Of a stretch of DNA of 64,000 nucleotides, positions 18,460 to 27,581 are shown piece after piece. A program made the position numbers and the translations under genes. The notes below the pieces were generated by a model that saw only the letters and a list, made by a program, of their open reading frames with translations, did not search any database and was not told the DNA's origin. Position 1 is the first letter of the stretch; every line of letters begins with the position of its first letter. Source of the DNA: Allobosea sp. CS1GBMeth4 (lineage in GTDB: Bacteria > Pseudomonadota > Alphaproteobacteria > Rhizobiales > Beijerinckiaceae). Where the stretch lies: NCBI RefSeq assembly GCF_900185715.1, contig NZ_FYAS01000018.1, positions 61,848 through 125,847 of the forward strand, read 5' to 3'.

Positions 18460-19365
18460 TCACCTGCCCGCGCCGGCAGCGTCCTGCCTTGCGACCGCCT
18501 GCGCCATGCGTGCGATGACGCGGGAGGGATGACTGTCGGGCCCGTCGATCCAGCTCGCGGTGAAGCTGAGATCGGGCAAAGGATCGGCTTCGACTTCGAC
18601 GATCTGCAACTCGCCGCGCTCGAGTTCGCGGCCGAGGAAGACCGGCGTGATCACGGCCGTGCCGATGCCGTCGAGCACCATCCGCACCACCATCGAGAGC
18701 GAGGCGCTGCCATACATGCGTGGCGTCGGGATGCCGGCGCGCATCAGCATGTCGCGGACCTGCCGGTAGGGCGAGCTGTTGGACGGATAGGTGATGATCG
18801 GCAGCCCGGCGATGCGGGCGAGCGTGACCGGGCCGGGGCCGAGCCCGGCGCCAGGCTTGACGACCCAGGCGAGCGGATAGGTGCAGAGCGGCAGGTTCTC
18901 CACCCGCGCTTCGAGCACCGGGCCGAGCAGGAAAGCGAGATCGATCTGGCGCGCCATCAAATGGGATTGCAGCACATGGGTGCTGTCCACCTCGATCTCG
19001 AGGACGAGCGCCGGATAGGCGACATGGACCTCCTCGATCAGCCTGGGCAGCCAAGTCTGGACGATGGTCTCGGCGACCCCGATGCGCAATGTGCCGCTCA
19101 TCGTGCTCTGGTCGCGGGCGGCCCGCATCATGTCGCGGCGCGCCTGCATCATCCGTTCGGCATGGGCGAGCAGCTCCTGGCCCTTGGCGGTGAGCTTGAC
19201 GCCACGCGCAGCGCGCTCGAACAGGCGCACGCCGAGCGCCGCCTCCAGCGAGGCGATCCGGTGCGAGATCGCGGGCTGGGTCGTGCCGAGCTTCTCCGAG
19301 GCGGCCCGCAGGCTGCCGAGCGCAGCCGCCCAGAAGAAGGTCTCGATATTGCGCAGGTCGATCAT
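18460..19365 (-). CDS. LysR-type transcriptional regulator of the TRAP/amidase operon
   Basis: 301 residues from ATG 19365. N-terminal winged helix-turn-helix (LRAASEKLGTTQPAISHRIA, about residues 17-36) followed by LGVRLFERAARGVKLT and a LysR effector domain. The open frame runs on far upstream, but the MIDLRNIETFFW start is canonical for the family. It lies 183 bp upstream of the M24 gene on the same strand, so it probably controls the operon 11149-18276, although LysR genes are more often divergent from their targets. The effector is unknown, presumably the transported compound. Confidence 0.9.
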   Translation of the reverse strand: MIDLRNIETFFWAAALGSLRAASEKLGTTQPAISHRIASLEAALGVRLFERAARGVKLTAKGQELLAHAERMMQARRDMMRAARDQSTMSGTLRIGVAETIVQTWLPRLIEEVHVAYPALVLEIEVDSTHVLQSHLMARQIDLAFLLGPVLEARVENLPLCTYPLAWVVKPGAGLGPGPVTLARIAGLPIITYPSNSSPYRQVRDMLMRAGIPTPRMYGSASLSMVVRMVLDGIGTAVITPVFLGRELERGELQIVEVEADPLPDLSFTASWIDGPDSHPSRVIARMAQAVARQDAAGAGR

Positions 19366-19831
19366 GGCGCGATGATGCGGGGAATCCGGGCTGGAACCAA
19401 CAAAAAGCCGGCTGCGGCGCGGAGCGGGCCGCCGCCGCCCGAAGGCAGGAAGCCGTCGAGGCCTCGTCCCCGGATGGCTCATGGCGAATCGGCGACGTTG
19501 ACCCGCTCGCGCGGCCACCGGCCGCGATGAAACATCGAGAACCCGATCGTCCTCTCTGGCGCTCCGTCGGGTCTTGAGAACACCAGTCCCGCTTGGTTTT
19601 CGGACCCGCCGTACTTTTTCAACACAATCCGCCATGAGCGACTTTCGGTGCTTGCCCGGAACCGGGCATTCGGATTCCGCCGACTCCGCTTCATTGCTCC
19701 GGCTTCTGATGCGGCCTCGTCGGACGACCAGCGCACGCTCGGTCTGGTAGCCGCCGGCGGTTCTGAAGGCTGCTCCGTGGCGCGCGATCGCACGGCACGC
19801 CGTCTGACGTCCGCCCCTCGTCTTGCCGGAA
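19366..19831. other. Intergenic region without recognisable gene
   Basis: 466 bp between two minus-strand LysR genes. It must contain the promoter of the downstream regulator. The minus strand stays open through the region because of high GC content, but no frame resembles a known protein and no good ribosome binding site is seen. Confidence 0.4.
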
Positions 19832-20779
19832 TCAGCGCAACTGGCCGTCTTTTGCCGATGCTGCGTTAGGCTGATCGGCGTCACGAAACAGGTTCAGGAT
19901 GAGCTCGCGTGCCCAGCGCAGCATGGCGTTCTGCGCGTGGCGGCGGCTCCAGTGCAGCGCGACGCTGAAATCGCGCTGCGGCAAAGCCGGCTCGAGCAAG
20001 GCGAAGGCGCCGACCGGCTCCAGACCAAGGCCGATCTGACGCGGCATCAGCACGGCGAGGTCGGTGGCGCGGATGATTGGCGGCAGCGCCGTGAAGCTGG
20101 AGACGACCAGGCGGATGCGCGGGTCGAGATGCAGCATCTCCAGCATGCGCTGCGTCTGAGCATGTGAGCGCACGGCGACGAAATCCAGCTTCGCGATGTC
20201 ATCGGCGCTCAAGGCACCGCCGAGGGCCTGCTGTGTGACCGGATGGTCGGCGCGCACGAAGACCTGGTAGCGATCGCTCAGCATTTCCGCATGAGCAGTG
20301 CCGCTGACCGTCGGAAGATAGCCGAGCGCGAAATGCAGCTGGCCATTGTCCAGCGCCTCCGAGATCGCCTCATGCGGCCAGGCTCGTGCGGTAATCCGCA
20401 GGTGTGGTGCGATCTCACGGAAGGTCGTCATCAGCGGCGGCAGGAAGCGGCCTTCGCCGATATCGCTGAGATGCAGGCGCAACTCCGCGTCCGTGGTGGC
20501 GGGATCGAAGCTCTCTCCCTCGTTCAGGCCCGCTTCGAGCAGGGCGAGGCCGGCCTGGACCGAACGCGCGAGCCGCTCGGAACGGGCGGTCGGCCGCACA
20601 CCGCCGGTGACGCGCTCGAACAGCGGATCGCGCAACAGCAGGCGCAGGCGGGTCAGGGCCTGGCTCGTCGCCGGCTGCGAGAGGCCGAGCTCCTCGGCCG
20701 CACGGCTGACATTGCGGGTGCGGTAGACCGCATCGAACAGCCTCAGCAGGTTGAGGTCGATCGAATCGATATTCGCCAT
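19832..20779 (-). CDS. LysR-type regulator divergent from benzoylformate decarboxylase
   Basis: 315 residues from ATG 20779. The DNA-binding domain resembles the NodD/SyrM/LinR branch: IDLNLLRLFDAVYRTRNVSR, then LGLSQPATSQALTRLR and LFERVTGGVRPTAR. It is divergent from the decarboxylase gene with 79 bp between starts, the usual arrangement for a LysR activator of the neighbouring operon. A perfect 17-bp palindrome (20770-20786) covers the regulator's own start codon and could mediate autorepression. An upstream alternative start at 20803 lies outside the conserved region. Confidence 0.9.
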   Translation of the reverse strand: MANIDSIDLNLLRLFDAVYRTRNVSRAAEELGLSQPATSQALTRLRLLLRDPLFERVTGGVRPTARSERLARSVQAGLALLEAGLNEGESFDPATTDAELRLHLSDIGEGRFLPPLMTTFREIAPHLRITARAWPHEAISEALDNGQLHFALGYLPTVSGTAHAEMLSDRYQVFVRADHPVTQQALGGALSADDIAKLDFVAVRSHAQTQRMLEMLHLDPRIRLVVSSFTALPPIIRATDLAVLMPRQIGLGLEPVGAFALLEPALPQRDFSVALHWSRRHAQNAMLRWARELILNLFRDADQPNAASAKDGQLR

Positions 20780-20786
20780 GCGAATA
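20770..20786. promoter_or_regulatory. Palindrome TATTCGC-CAT-GCGAATA over LysR start codon
   Basis: A perfect inverted repeat with 7-bp arms and 3-bp centre. The centre is the start codon of the minus-strand LysR gene. It lies about 75 bp upstream of the decarboxylase ATG. Its position suits an operator for the LysR protein itself; this is inferred from position only. Confidence 0.5.
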
Positions 20787-20858
20787 ATACTTAGTCGCTT
20801 CATCTAATTGAGCAATGGCAGGCGCGTCGTCACAGTGCCTTCGATCCGAGGGACGCTC

Positions 20859-22472
20859 ATGCCAGCCGACAGCCCATCATCCTCCGCCCGCCCGAGCGTC
20901 CGCGAGGCCGTGCTCGACCTGCTGCGCCAGCTTGGGATCGACACCGTCTTCGGCAATCCCGGCTCGACCGAACTGCCGATGTTCCGTGAGTACCCCGAGG
21001 ACTTCCGCTACGTGCTCGGCCTGCAGGAAGCGGTCGTCGTCGGCATGGCCGATGGCTATGCCCAGGCGACGCGCAATGCGGCCCTGGTCAACCTGCACTC
21101 GGCCGCCGGCGTCGGCCATGCCATGGGCAACATCTTCACGGCGTTCAAGAACCAGACGCCGCTCCTGATCACCGCCGGCCAGCAGGCGCGCCCGATCCTG
21201 CCCTTCGACCCCTTCCTGGCCTCGGTGCAGGCGACCGAGCTGCCGAAGCCCTACGTCAAATGGGCGATCGAGCCGGCGCGCGGCGCCGACCTGCCCCGGG
21301 CGCTGGCGCGGGCCTACCACATCGCCATGCAGCCGCCGCGCGGCCCGGTCTTCATCTCGATCCCGGCGGATGACTGGGACCAGCCGGGCGAGTTCGTCCT
21401 GCCGCGCCGCGTCAGCCAGGCGCTGGCGCCGGCGCCGGAGGCGATGGCGGCTATCGCCGAGCGTCTCAATGCCAGCAAGCGGCCGGCCTTCGTCGTCGGC
21501 GCGGGCGTCGCCCGCGACCAAGCCGTCGACGATGTCGTCGCACTCGCCGAGCGCCATCAGGCTTCGGTCTATGTCCCGCCGATGAGCGCGCGCTGCGGTT
21601 TCCCCGAACGCCACCCGCAGTTCTGCGGCTTCCTGCCGGCGATGCGCGAGACGATCGTCGAACGCCTCAGCCCCCACGACTTCATTCTCGTGCTGGGCGC
21701 GCCGGCCTTCACCTATCATGTCGAGGGCAACGGCCCGCATGTCCCTGAAGGCGCCGGGCTCGCGCAGATCGTCGACGATCCGCAGCAGGCCGCCTGGGCG
21801 CCGGTCGGCGACAGCGTCGTGGCCAGCCTCGATCTCGGCGTGCGGGCGCTGCTCGCCGCGAGCGTCCCCCAGGCCGGGCGCGAGGCGGCGCGGTCCCGTC
21901 CCGCCCCGCCTGCACCATCGCCGGGCGTGCCGATGTCGGCCGCCTACGCGCTCTCGGTGATCGATCGGGAGCGTCATGCCGACGACGTCGTGGTCGAGGA
22001 GGCGCCGAGCACCCGCTCGACCATCCAGACCTATCTGCCGATGAACGGAGCCGACAGCTTCTACACCATGGCGAGCGGCGGGCTCGGCCACAGCATGCCC
22101 GCGGCAGTGGGCATCGCGCTCGCCCGCCGGCGCCTGAAGCTGCCGGGCCGGGTGATCGCGCTGATCGGCGACGGCTCCAGCCTCTATTCGATCCAGGCGC
22201 TCTACAGCGCCGCGCAGCTCGACCTACCGATGACCTTCCTGATCCTCAACAATCGCCGTTATGCGGCGCTGCAGGATTTCGCGCCGGTTTTCGGCTACGC
22301 GCCGAACGACAAGCCGGCCGGGACCGAGCTGCCGGGCATCCACTTCACGCAACTGGCCGGTGGTCAGGGCGTGCCGGGCGAGCGGGTCGAGCGCCCCGAG
22401 GATCTCGCCCCGCGCCTGCGCGCCGCCTTCGCCGCGCCCGGCCCGAACCTGATCGACGTCGTGATCGCCTGA
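20859..22472 (+). CDS. mdlC: Benzoylformate decarboxylase-like thiamine diphosphate enzyme
   Basis: 537 residues from ATG 20859, with GAGGGA as ribosome binding site. Three-domain ThDP enzyme: the cofactor-activating Glu in VLGLQEAVVVGMADGYAQ, an active-site His in NLHSAAGVGHAMGN, a Ser-containing FGNPGSTELPMF, and the ThDP/Mg motif IGDGSSLYSIQALYSAAQLD ending LNN. These agree with benzoylformate decarboxylase, which converts phenylglyoxylate to benzaldehyde and CO2. The next gene is an aryl-aldehyde dehydrogenase, which supports an aromatic 2-oxo acid. Other 2-oxo acid decarboxylases or oxalyl-type enzymes cannot be fully excluded. Confidence 0.85.
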   Translation: MPADSPSSSARPSVREAVLDLLRQLGIDTVFGNPGSTELPMFREYPEDFRYVLGLQEAVVVGMADGYAQATRNAALVNLHSAAGVGHAMGNIFTAFKNQTPLLITAGQQARPILPFDPFLASVQATELPKPYVKWAIEPARGADLPRALARAYHIAMQPPRGPVFISIPADDWDQPGEFVLPRRVSQALAPAPEAMAAIAERLNASKRPAFVVGAGVARDQAVDDVVALAERHQASVYVPPMSARCGFPERHPQFCGFLPAMRETIVERLSPHDFILVLGAPAFTYHVEGNGPHVPEGAGLAQIVDDPQQAAWAPVGDSVVASLDLGVRALLAASVPQAGREAARSRPAPPAPSPGVPMSAAYALSVIDRERHADDVVVEEAPSTRSTIQTYLPMNGADSFYTMASGGLGHSMPAAVGIALARRRLKLPGRVIALIGDGSSLYSIQALYSAAQLDLPMTFLILNNRRYAALQDFAPVFGYAPNDKPAGTELPGIHFTQLAGGQGVPGERVERPEDLAPRLRAAFAAPGPNLIDVVIA

Positions 22473-22489
22473 GCTTCGAGGACCGAGAG

Positions 22490-23950
22490 ATGACCAGCAC
22501 CGAGACCATCAATCTCCTGATCGGCGGCCAAGCGGCCGCCGCGACCGGCGGACGCGTCTTCGAGCGCCGCAATCCGCTCGACGGCTCTGTCGCCAGCCGC
22601 GCCGCCGCGGCGACGCCGGACGATGCCCGCGCAGCCGTCGATGCGGCTGCCCGCGCCTTCCCGGCCTGGTCGCAGACGCCGCCGGCCAAGCGCCGCGAAT
22701 TGCTGGTCAAGGGCGCGCATGCGCTGGAAGCCCGCGCCGCCGACTTCACTGCCGCGATGTCGGCCGAGATCGGCGCTTCCGCCATCTGGGCCGGCTTCAA
22801 CGTCCATCTCGCCGCCGACATGCTGATCGAGGCCGCCGCGCTGACGACGCAGATCAGCGGCGAGGTCATCCCCTCCAATGTCGCGGGCAGCCTCGCCATG
22901 GCGGTGCGCCAGCCGGCCGGCGTCGTGCTCGGCATGGCGCCGTGGAACGCGCCGGTCATCCTCGCCACGCGCGCCGTCGCGGTGCCGCTCGCCTGCGGCA
23001 ACACCGTCGTGCTGAAGGGCTCCGAGCTCTGTCCGCGCACGCATGGGCTGATCATCGCGGCGCTGCAGGAAGCGGGGCTGCCGGAGGGCGTCGTCAACTT
23101 CGTCACCAATGCGCCGGAGGACGCCGCCGACGTCGTGGCGGCGATGGTGGCCCATCCCGCGATCAGGCGGGTCAACTTCACCGGCTCGACCCATGTCGGC
23201 CGGATCATCGCCAAGCTCTGCGCCGAGCATCTGAAGCCGGTCGTGCTCGAGCTCGGCGGCAAGGCGCCGGCGCTCGTCCTCGACGATGCCGATCTCGACG
23301 CGGCGGTCGCCGGCATCGCCTTCGGCGCCTTCGCCAATTCCGGCCAGATCTGCATGTCGACCGAGCGCATCGTGGTCGACAGCCGCGTTGCCGACGACTT
23401 CGTCGCCAGGCTCGCCGCCAAGGCAGCGAGCCTGGCCCTCGGTGATCCCCGCAAGGGACCGGTGGTGCTCGGCTCCGTCGTCGATAGGAAGGCGGTCGAG
23501 CGCTGCAACGCCCTGATCGACGACGCGCTCGCCAAGGGCGCGACCTTGGTCTGCGGCGGCAAGTCCGAGACGACCTTGTTCCCGGCGACGCTGCTCGACC
23601 ATGTCATCCCGGCGATGCGGATCTATGCCGAGGAGAGCTTCGGCCCGGTCAAGGCGATCGTCCGCGTCGACGGCGAGGAGGCGGCGATCGCCTGCGCCAA
23701 CGACAATCCCTATGGGCTCTCGGCCGCCGTCTTCACCCGCGACACGGCGCGCGGCTGGCGCGTCGCGGCCCGGATCGAGTCCGGCATCTGCCATGTCAAC
23801 GGTCCGACCGTGCATGACGAGGCGCAGATGCCGTTCGGCGGCGTCAAGGACAGCGGCTATGGCCGCTTCGGCGGGCGCGCCGGCATCGCGGCCTTTACCG
23901 AATTGCGCTGGCTGACGCTGCAGACCGCGCCGCGGCACTACCCGTTCTAG
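22490..23950 (+). CDS. Aldehyde dehydrogenase (benzaldehyde/vanillin/salicylaldehyde type)
   Basis: 486 residues, 17 bp after the decarboxylase. NAD(P)+-dependent ALDH motifs: PWNAPVILATRAVAVPLACG, the nucleotide-fold FTGSTHVGR, catalytic Glu in LELGGKAP, catalytic Cys in NSGQICMSTERI, and ESFGPVKAIVRV. The GMAPWNAP and NSGQICMST versions are typical of aryl-aldehyde dehydrogenases such as vanillin or salicylaldehyde dehydrogenase. With the decarboxylase it would give arylglyoxylate to aryl aldehyde to aryl carboxylate. The final carboxylate-degrading steps are not encoded next to it. Confidence 0.9.
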   Translation: MTSTETINLLIGGQAAAATGGRVFERRNPLDGSVASRAAAATPDDARAAVDAAARAFPAWSQTPPAKRRELLVKGAHALEARAADFTAAMSAEIGASAIWAGFNVHLAADMLIEAAALTTQISGEVIPSNVAGSLAMAVRQPAGVVLGMAPWNAPVILATRAVAVPLACGNTVVLKGSELCPRTHGLIIAALQEAGLPEGVVNFVTNAPEDAADVVAAMVAHPAIRRVNFTGSTHVGRIIAKLCAEHLKPVVLELGGKAPALVLDDADLDAAVAGIAFGAFANSGQICMSTERIVVDSRVADDFVARLAAKAASLALGDPRKGPVVLGSVVDRKAVERCNALIDDALAKGATLVCGGKSETTLFPATLLDHVIPAMRIYAEESFGPVKAIVRVDGEEAAIACANDNPYGLSAAVFTRDTARGWRVAARIESGICHVNGPTVHDEAQMPFGGVKDSGYGRFGGRAGIAAFTELRWLTLQTAPRHYPF

Positions 23951-24035
23951 GCGTGCAGATGGGTGTGATCCGGATCTCGATCCCCGGCGCAGGCGCGATG
24001 GCTCGCTGTTCGGCGGGCTCCTGGCGGAGGTGGGT

Positions 24036-24183
24036 CATGCCGCAGGACCTGCAGGCAAACCGCCCGACCGAGATCGAGACGCTGAACGGCGCGGTCATGC
24101 GTGCCGCCGAACGGCACCGCATCGCGGTTCCACGAACCGAGACGCTCTACACATCGGTAAAGCTGGCGGAGCACGCCGCCTGA
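24036..24183 (+). pseudogene. C-terminal remnant of a ketopantoate reductase family gene
   Basis: The frame reads MPQDLQANRPTEIETLNGAV and then AERHRIAVPRTETLYTSVKL. This is the last about 50 residues of PanE/ApbA-type 2-oxoacid reductases (usual pattern SMLQDLE..R.TEID.LNG). The nucleotide-binding domain and most of the protein are missing, so this is a leftover between the aldehyde dehydrogenase and TRAP genes. An ancestral operon probably contained a reductase here. A short in-frame start at 23953 is not convincing as a new gene. Confidence 0.65.
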
Positions 24184-24234
24184 GGACCGCACGCGGGAAA
24201 ACTCGCGGCGGCAGGAATGAGGGGAGAAGGGCCT

Positions 24235-24783
24235 ATGCAGGAACCCGTGCCGGGTGCGCCGGCAAACGATCCGATCATGTTCGGACCGTCCGGGCGCGTG
24301 CTGCTGGCGGTAGCGAAGGTTCTGGCGATCGCCGGAGGTTTGCTCTTCGTCGGCCTCGTCGCGATGTCGATCGTCTCGATCGTCGGCCGCAAGCTGTTCT
24401 CCGCGCCGGTTCCCGGCGATGTCGAGCTCCTGCAGATGACCGCCGCTGCCGCTGCCGCCGCCTTCTTCGCCTATTGCCATCTCAACCATGGCGACGTGAA
24501 GGTCGATTTCTTCACGGCCGCGGCCCCACCCCGGATCAACCATGCGCTCGACGCCTTCGGCTCGCTGCTGGTCGGGCTGGTCGGGACGGTGCTGACCTGG
24601 CGCGTTTATGTCGGCGCGATCGGCACGCAGGAAGCGGGCGAGGCCTCGGCGATCCTCGACATCCCCGTCTGGTGGGCGCAGATCGCCATGGTCCCGGGCT
24701 TTGCGATGCTGGCGCTGGCCGGCTTCTACATGGCGGCGTGCCATGCGCGGGAAGCGACGCATCGTCGGGAGACCCGTCGGTGA
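24235..24783 (+). CDS. TRAP transporter small permease (DctQ)
   Basis: 182 residues from ATG 24235, preceded by GGGGAGAAGG. Four hydrophobic segments; family-typical IVGRKLFSAPVPGDVELLQM between the first two and HGDVKVDFF at the loop. The stop overlaps the GTG start of the large permease. It forms the membrane complex with the DctM and DctP that follow. Confidence 0.9.
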   Translation: MQEPVPGAPANDPIMFGPSGRVLLAVAKVLAIAGGLLFVGLVAMSIVSIVGRKLFSAPVPGDVELLQMTAAAAAAAFFAYCHLNHGDVKVDFFTAAAPPRINHALDAFGSLLVGLVGTVLTWRVYVGAIGTQEAGEASAILDIPVWWAQIAMVPGFAMLALAGFYMAACHAREATHRRETRR

Positions 24784-26114
24784 GCGGGATCTCGGTCGGC
24801 TTCACCATCTTCGCCTGCCTGCTGACGCTGATGGCCTTTCGCGTGCCGATCGGCATCGCGATGTTCGTCGCCGGCTCCGGCGGCTATGTCTACCTGATGG
24901 GCGGCAACTGGGCGCCCTGGCTCAATATCCTGAAATCCATCCCTTATGCCCGCCTGTCGAACTACGACCTGACGGTCATCCCGCTCTTCCTGCTGATGGG
25001 TCAGTTCGCCACCCATGGTGGCCTGTCGGCGAGCCTGTTCCGCTGCGTCAGCGCCTTCATCGGCCATCGCCGCGGCGGCGTCGCCATGGCGGCGATCGGC
25101 GCCTGCGCCGGCTTCGGCGCGATCTGCGGCTCCTCGCTCGCGACCGCGGCGACGATGGGCCAGGTCGCCCTGCCGGAGCTGCGCCGCTATCGCTATTCGG
25201 GCAGCCTCGCCACCGGCGCGCTCGCAGCCGGCGGCACGCTCGGCATCATGATCCCGCCCTCCGTGCCGCTGGTGATCTATGCGATCCTGACGCAGGAATC
25301 GATCGGCAAGCTGTTCATGGCCGCCGTCCTGCCCGGGCTGATCGCGATGCTCGGCTACATGTTCGTGGTGCAGCTGATCGTCAGGCGCAATCCGAAGGCC
25401 GGGCCGGCCGGCCCGCGCGCGCCCTGGCCGGAGCGGCTCAAAGTGCTCGCCGGGGTGCTGCCCGTGATCCTCGTCTTCGTCCTGGTCATCGTCGGCATCT
25501 ATGGCGGCTGGGCGACGCCGACCGAGGCGGCGGCGATCGGGGCCGCGGCCTGCGGCGCGATCGCCGTGATCAGCGGCGGCATGCGCATGCGTGGCCTGAT
25601 CGACAGCGCGCTCGGCACGGCGCAGGCGACGGCGATGATCCTGCTCGTCCTGCTCGGCGCCGACATGCTGAACACGGCGCTCGCCTTGTCGCAGATGCCG
25701 ACCGAGCTCGCGGCCTGGGTCAAGGACAGCGGCCTCGCCCCGCTCTTCGTGCTGGCGATGATCCTGCTGATCTACATCCTGCTCGGCTGCGTCATGGACT
25801 CGCTGGCGATGATCCTGCTGACGATCCCGATCTTCTATCCGATGATGATCGGGCTCGACTTCTACGGCATGTCGGTCGAGGACAAGTCGATCTGGTTCGG
25901 CATCCTGGCGCTGATGGTGGTCGAGATCGGCCTGGTGCATCCGCCGGTCGGGATGAACGTCTACATCATCAACCGCCTCGCCAAGGACGTGCCGCTGGTC
26001 GAGACCTTCAAGGGCGTGATGCCCTTTCTGGCCTCGGACCTCGTCCGCATCGTCCTCCTCGTCGCCTTCCCCGCGATCTCGCTCGTCCTGGTCAAGACAT
26101 TCGGCGCGCTGTGA
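24780..26114 (+). CDS. TRAP transporter large permease (DctM)
   Basis: 444 residues. The GTG at 24780 overlaps the small-permease stop (GTGA), which sets the start; the open frame further upstream is only DctQ in another phase. DctM motifs: ICGSSLATAATMGQVALPEL, GGTLGIMIPPSVPLV and a C-terminal LVHPPVGMNVYIIN. About 12 helices. Expected to symport an organic acid with Na+. Its place after the decarboxylase and aldehyde dehydrogenase suggests an aromatic acid. Confidence 0.93.
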   Translation: MSGISVGFTIFACLLTLMAFRVPIGIAMFVAGSGGYVYLMGGNWAPWLNILKSIPYARLSNYDLTVIPLFLLMGQFATHGGLSASLFRCVSAFIGHRRGGVAMAAIGACAGFGAICGSSLATAATMGQVALPELRRYRYSGSLATGALAAGGTLGIMIPPSVPLVIYAILTQESIGKLFMAAVLPGLIAMLGYMFVVQLIVRRNPKAGPAGPRAPWPERLKVLAGVLPVILVFVLVIVGIYGGWATPTEAAAIGAAACGAIAVISGGMRMRGLIDSALGTAQATAMILLVLLGADMLNTALALSQMPTELAAWVKDSGLAPLFVLAMILLIYILLGCVMDSLAMILLTIPIFYPMMIGLDFYGMSVEDKSIWFGILALMVVEIGLVHPPVGMNVYIINRLAKDVPLVETFKGVMPFLASDLVRIVLLVAFPAISLVLVKTFGAL

Positions 26115-26157
26115 GGCGGTTCACTCAACCACAAGCAAACGCACAGGGAGGTGCAGC

Positions 26158-27219
26158 ATGAACAAGCAGCAGACATCGATCCTCAACCGGCTCTGCGCCG
26201 GTCTCGTCCTCGGCGGGCTGGCGAGTTTCGCCGGCATCTCGCAGGCGGCGGCGCAGCAGGTCATCCTGCGCGTCCACCATTTCCTGCCCTCGACCTCGAG
26301 CGCGCAGGTCAAGCTGATCCAGCCCTGGTGCGACAAGATCGCCAGGGAGTCCGGTGACAAGCTGAAATGCCAGATTTACCCCGCGATGCAGCTCGGCGGC
26401 ACGCCGGCGCAGCTCTTCGACCAGGTGCGCGACGGCGTGGTCGACGCGATCTGGACCGTGCCGACCTATGCCGCCGGCCGCTTCGCCAAGTCCGAGGTCT
26501 TCGAACTGCCCTGGATGGTGGTGACGGCCAAGGCCGGCAGCCGCGCCTTCTGGGACTATGTCGAGAAGAACGCTGAGGACGAGTTCAAGGGCGTGAAGCG
26601 GGTGTTCATGCACGTTCATGACGGCGCGCTTTTCCACTTCACCAGCAAGCAGCCGAAGACGCTTGCCGACATGAAGGGGCTGAAGATCCGGGCCGCGACC
26701 CGCGCCAATTCGAAGATGCTCGCGGCACTCGGCGCGACCCCGGTGCAGATGCCGCTGCCAGCCGTGCCGGAATCGCTCGCCAAGGGCGTCGTCGACGGCG
26801 CGGCGGTGCCGTGGGAAGGCTCGCCGGCGATCAAGCTCGCCGAGATCGCCAAATACCATCTCAACGTGCCGGCCGGCGCGCCACGCATCTCGAACACGAT
26901 CTTCCTGTTCGGGATGAACCAGGCGAAATATGACGCCTTGCCGGCCGATCTGAAGAAGGTGATCGACGCCAATAGCGGGCCGGAGACCTCGGCCTGGGCC
27001 GGCGAGACCGGCTTCGACGCGGTGGTCGAGCCCTTCAAGAAGCAGGCGGCCGATCTCGGCGGCGTGTTCTATGACCTGCCGCAGGACGAGTACAAGCGCT
27101 GGGTGGAGGCGACCGCCTCGGTCGAGGAGGACTGGGTCAAGGAGGTCGGAGCGAGAGGTGCTGACGGCAAGAAGCTGCTCGCCGACGCCCGCGCGCTGAT
27201 CCGGCAATACGGCAAGTGA
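26158..27219 (+). CDS. TRAP transporter substrate-binding protein (DctP)
   Basis: 353 residues after a strong GGGAGG site. Signal peptide at residues 1-34 ending in AQAAAQ. DctP landmarks: LKCQIYPAMQLGGTPAQLFD, LKIRAATRANSKMLAALGAT with the carboxylate-binding Arg, VVDGAAVPWEG and LLFGMNQAKYDALP-like helices. The two internal Cys residues are few compared with the first DctP of this window, and the two share little obvious sequence. They likely bind different ligands. Confidence 0.92.
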   Translation: MNKQQTSILNRLCAGLVLGGLASFAGISQAAAQQVILRVHHFLPSTSSAQVKLIQPWCDKIARESGDKLKCQIYPAMQLGGTPAQLFDQVRDGVVDAIWTVPTYAAGRFAKSEVFELPWMVVTAKAGSRAFWDYVEKNAEDEFKGVKRVFMHVHDGALFHFTSKQPKTLADMKGLKIRAATRANSKMLAALGATPVQMPLPAVPESLAKGVVDGAAVPWEGSPAIKLAEIAKYHLNVPAGAPRISNTIFLFGMNQAKYDALPADLKKVIDANSGPETSAWAGETGFDAVVEPFKKQAADLGGVFYDLPQDEYKRWVEATASVEEDWVKEVGARGADGKKLLADARALIRQYGK

Positions 27220-27581
27220 GCGGGGCTGCCTGAAGACAGCCGGCGGCCGGTCATCGGCGCCGGCGATGGACGTGTCGGCGGGAGTGGGTGAGAACACCTG
27301 TCTCCGCGCCATCGTCCAGCTCTCGGTTTTGAGCCGCCGGCATTCGGCTCTGCCGCTGCCGAGAGACCTGGCCGGATCAGCAGCCCAGAACCAATAAATG
27401 CAATCATGCATCCGCCGAAAGCGCAGCGCTGCCGTTGCTCAGGGCGACAGCAGCGGGCGGATGCGCGCGAGATTGTCGATCGTGTGCGAAAGGTGGCTTC
27501 TGAGACGGGCGGCCGCGGACATCTGCAAAGCCCTTCGTCTTGCGGCCGTGCAAGCGGTCCGCGTGGTCGGGTGTTTGATCG
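27220..27581. other. Convergent intergenic region without recognisable gene
   Basis: 362 bp between the plus-strand TRAP operon and the minus-strand TctC gene. Small GC-rich inverted repeats occur near 27230-27270, but there is no T-run, so I do not call a terminator. No coding frame with family resemblance. Confidence 0.4.

Noticed and set aside
19366..19884. N-terminal extension of the LysR frame
   Set aside because: LysR proteins begin at the HTH; the extension is Arg/Ser-rich with no conserved content.
20808..20858. Upstream start for the benzoylformate decarboxylase
   Set aside because: No ribosome site there and the leader is not family-like; GAGGGA precedes ATG 20859.
24030..24779. 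Upstream extension of the large TRAP permease frame
   Set aside because: This is the small permease and PanE remnant read in another phase; the GTGA overlap at 24780 gives the true start.
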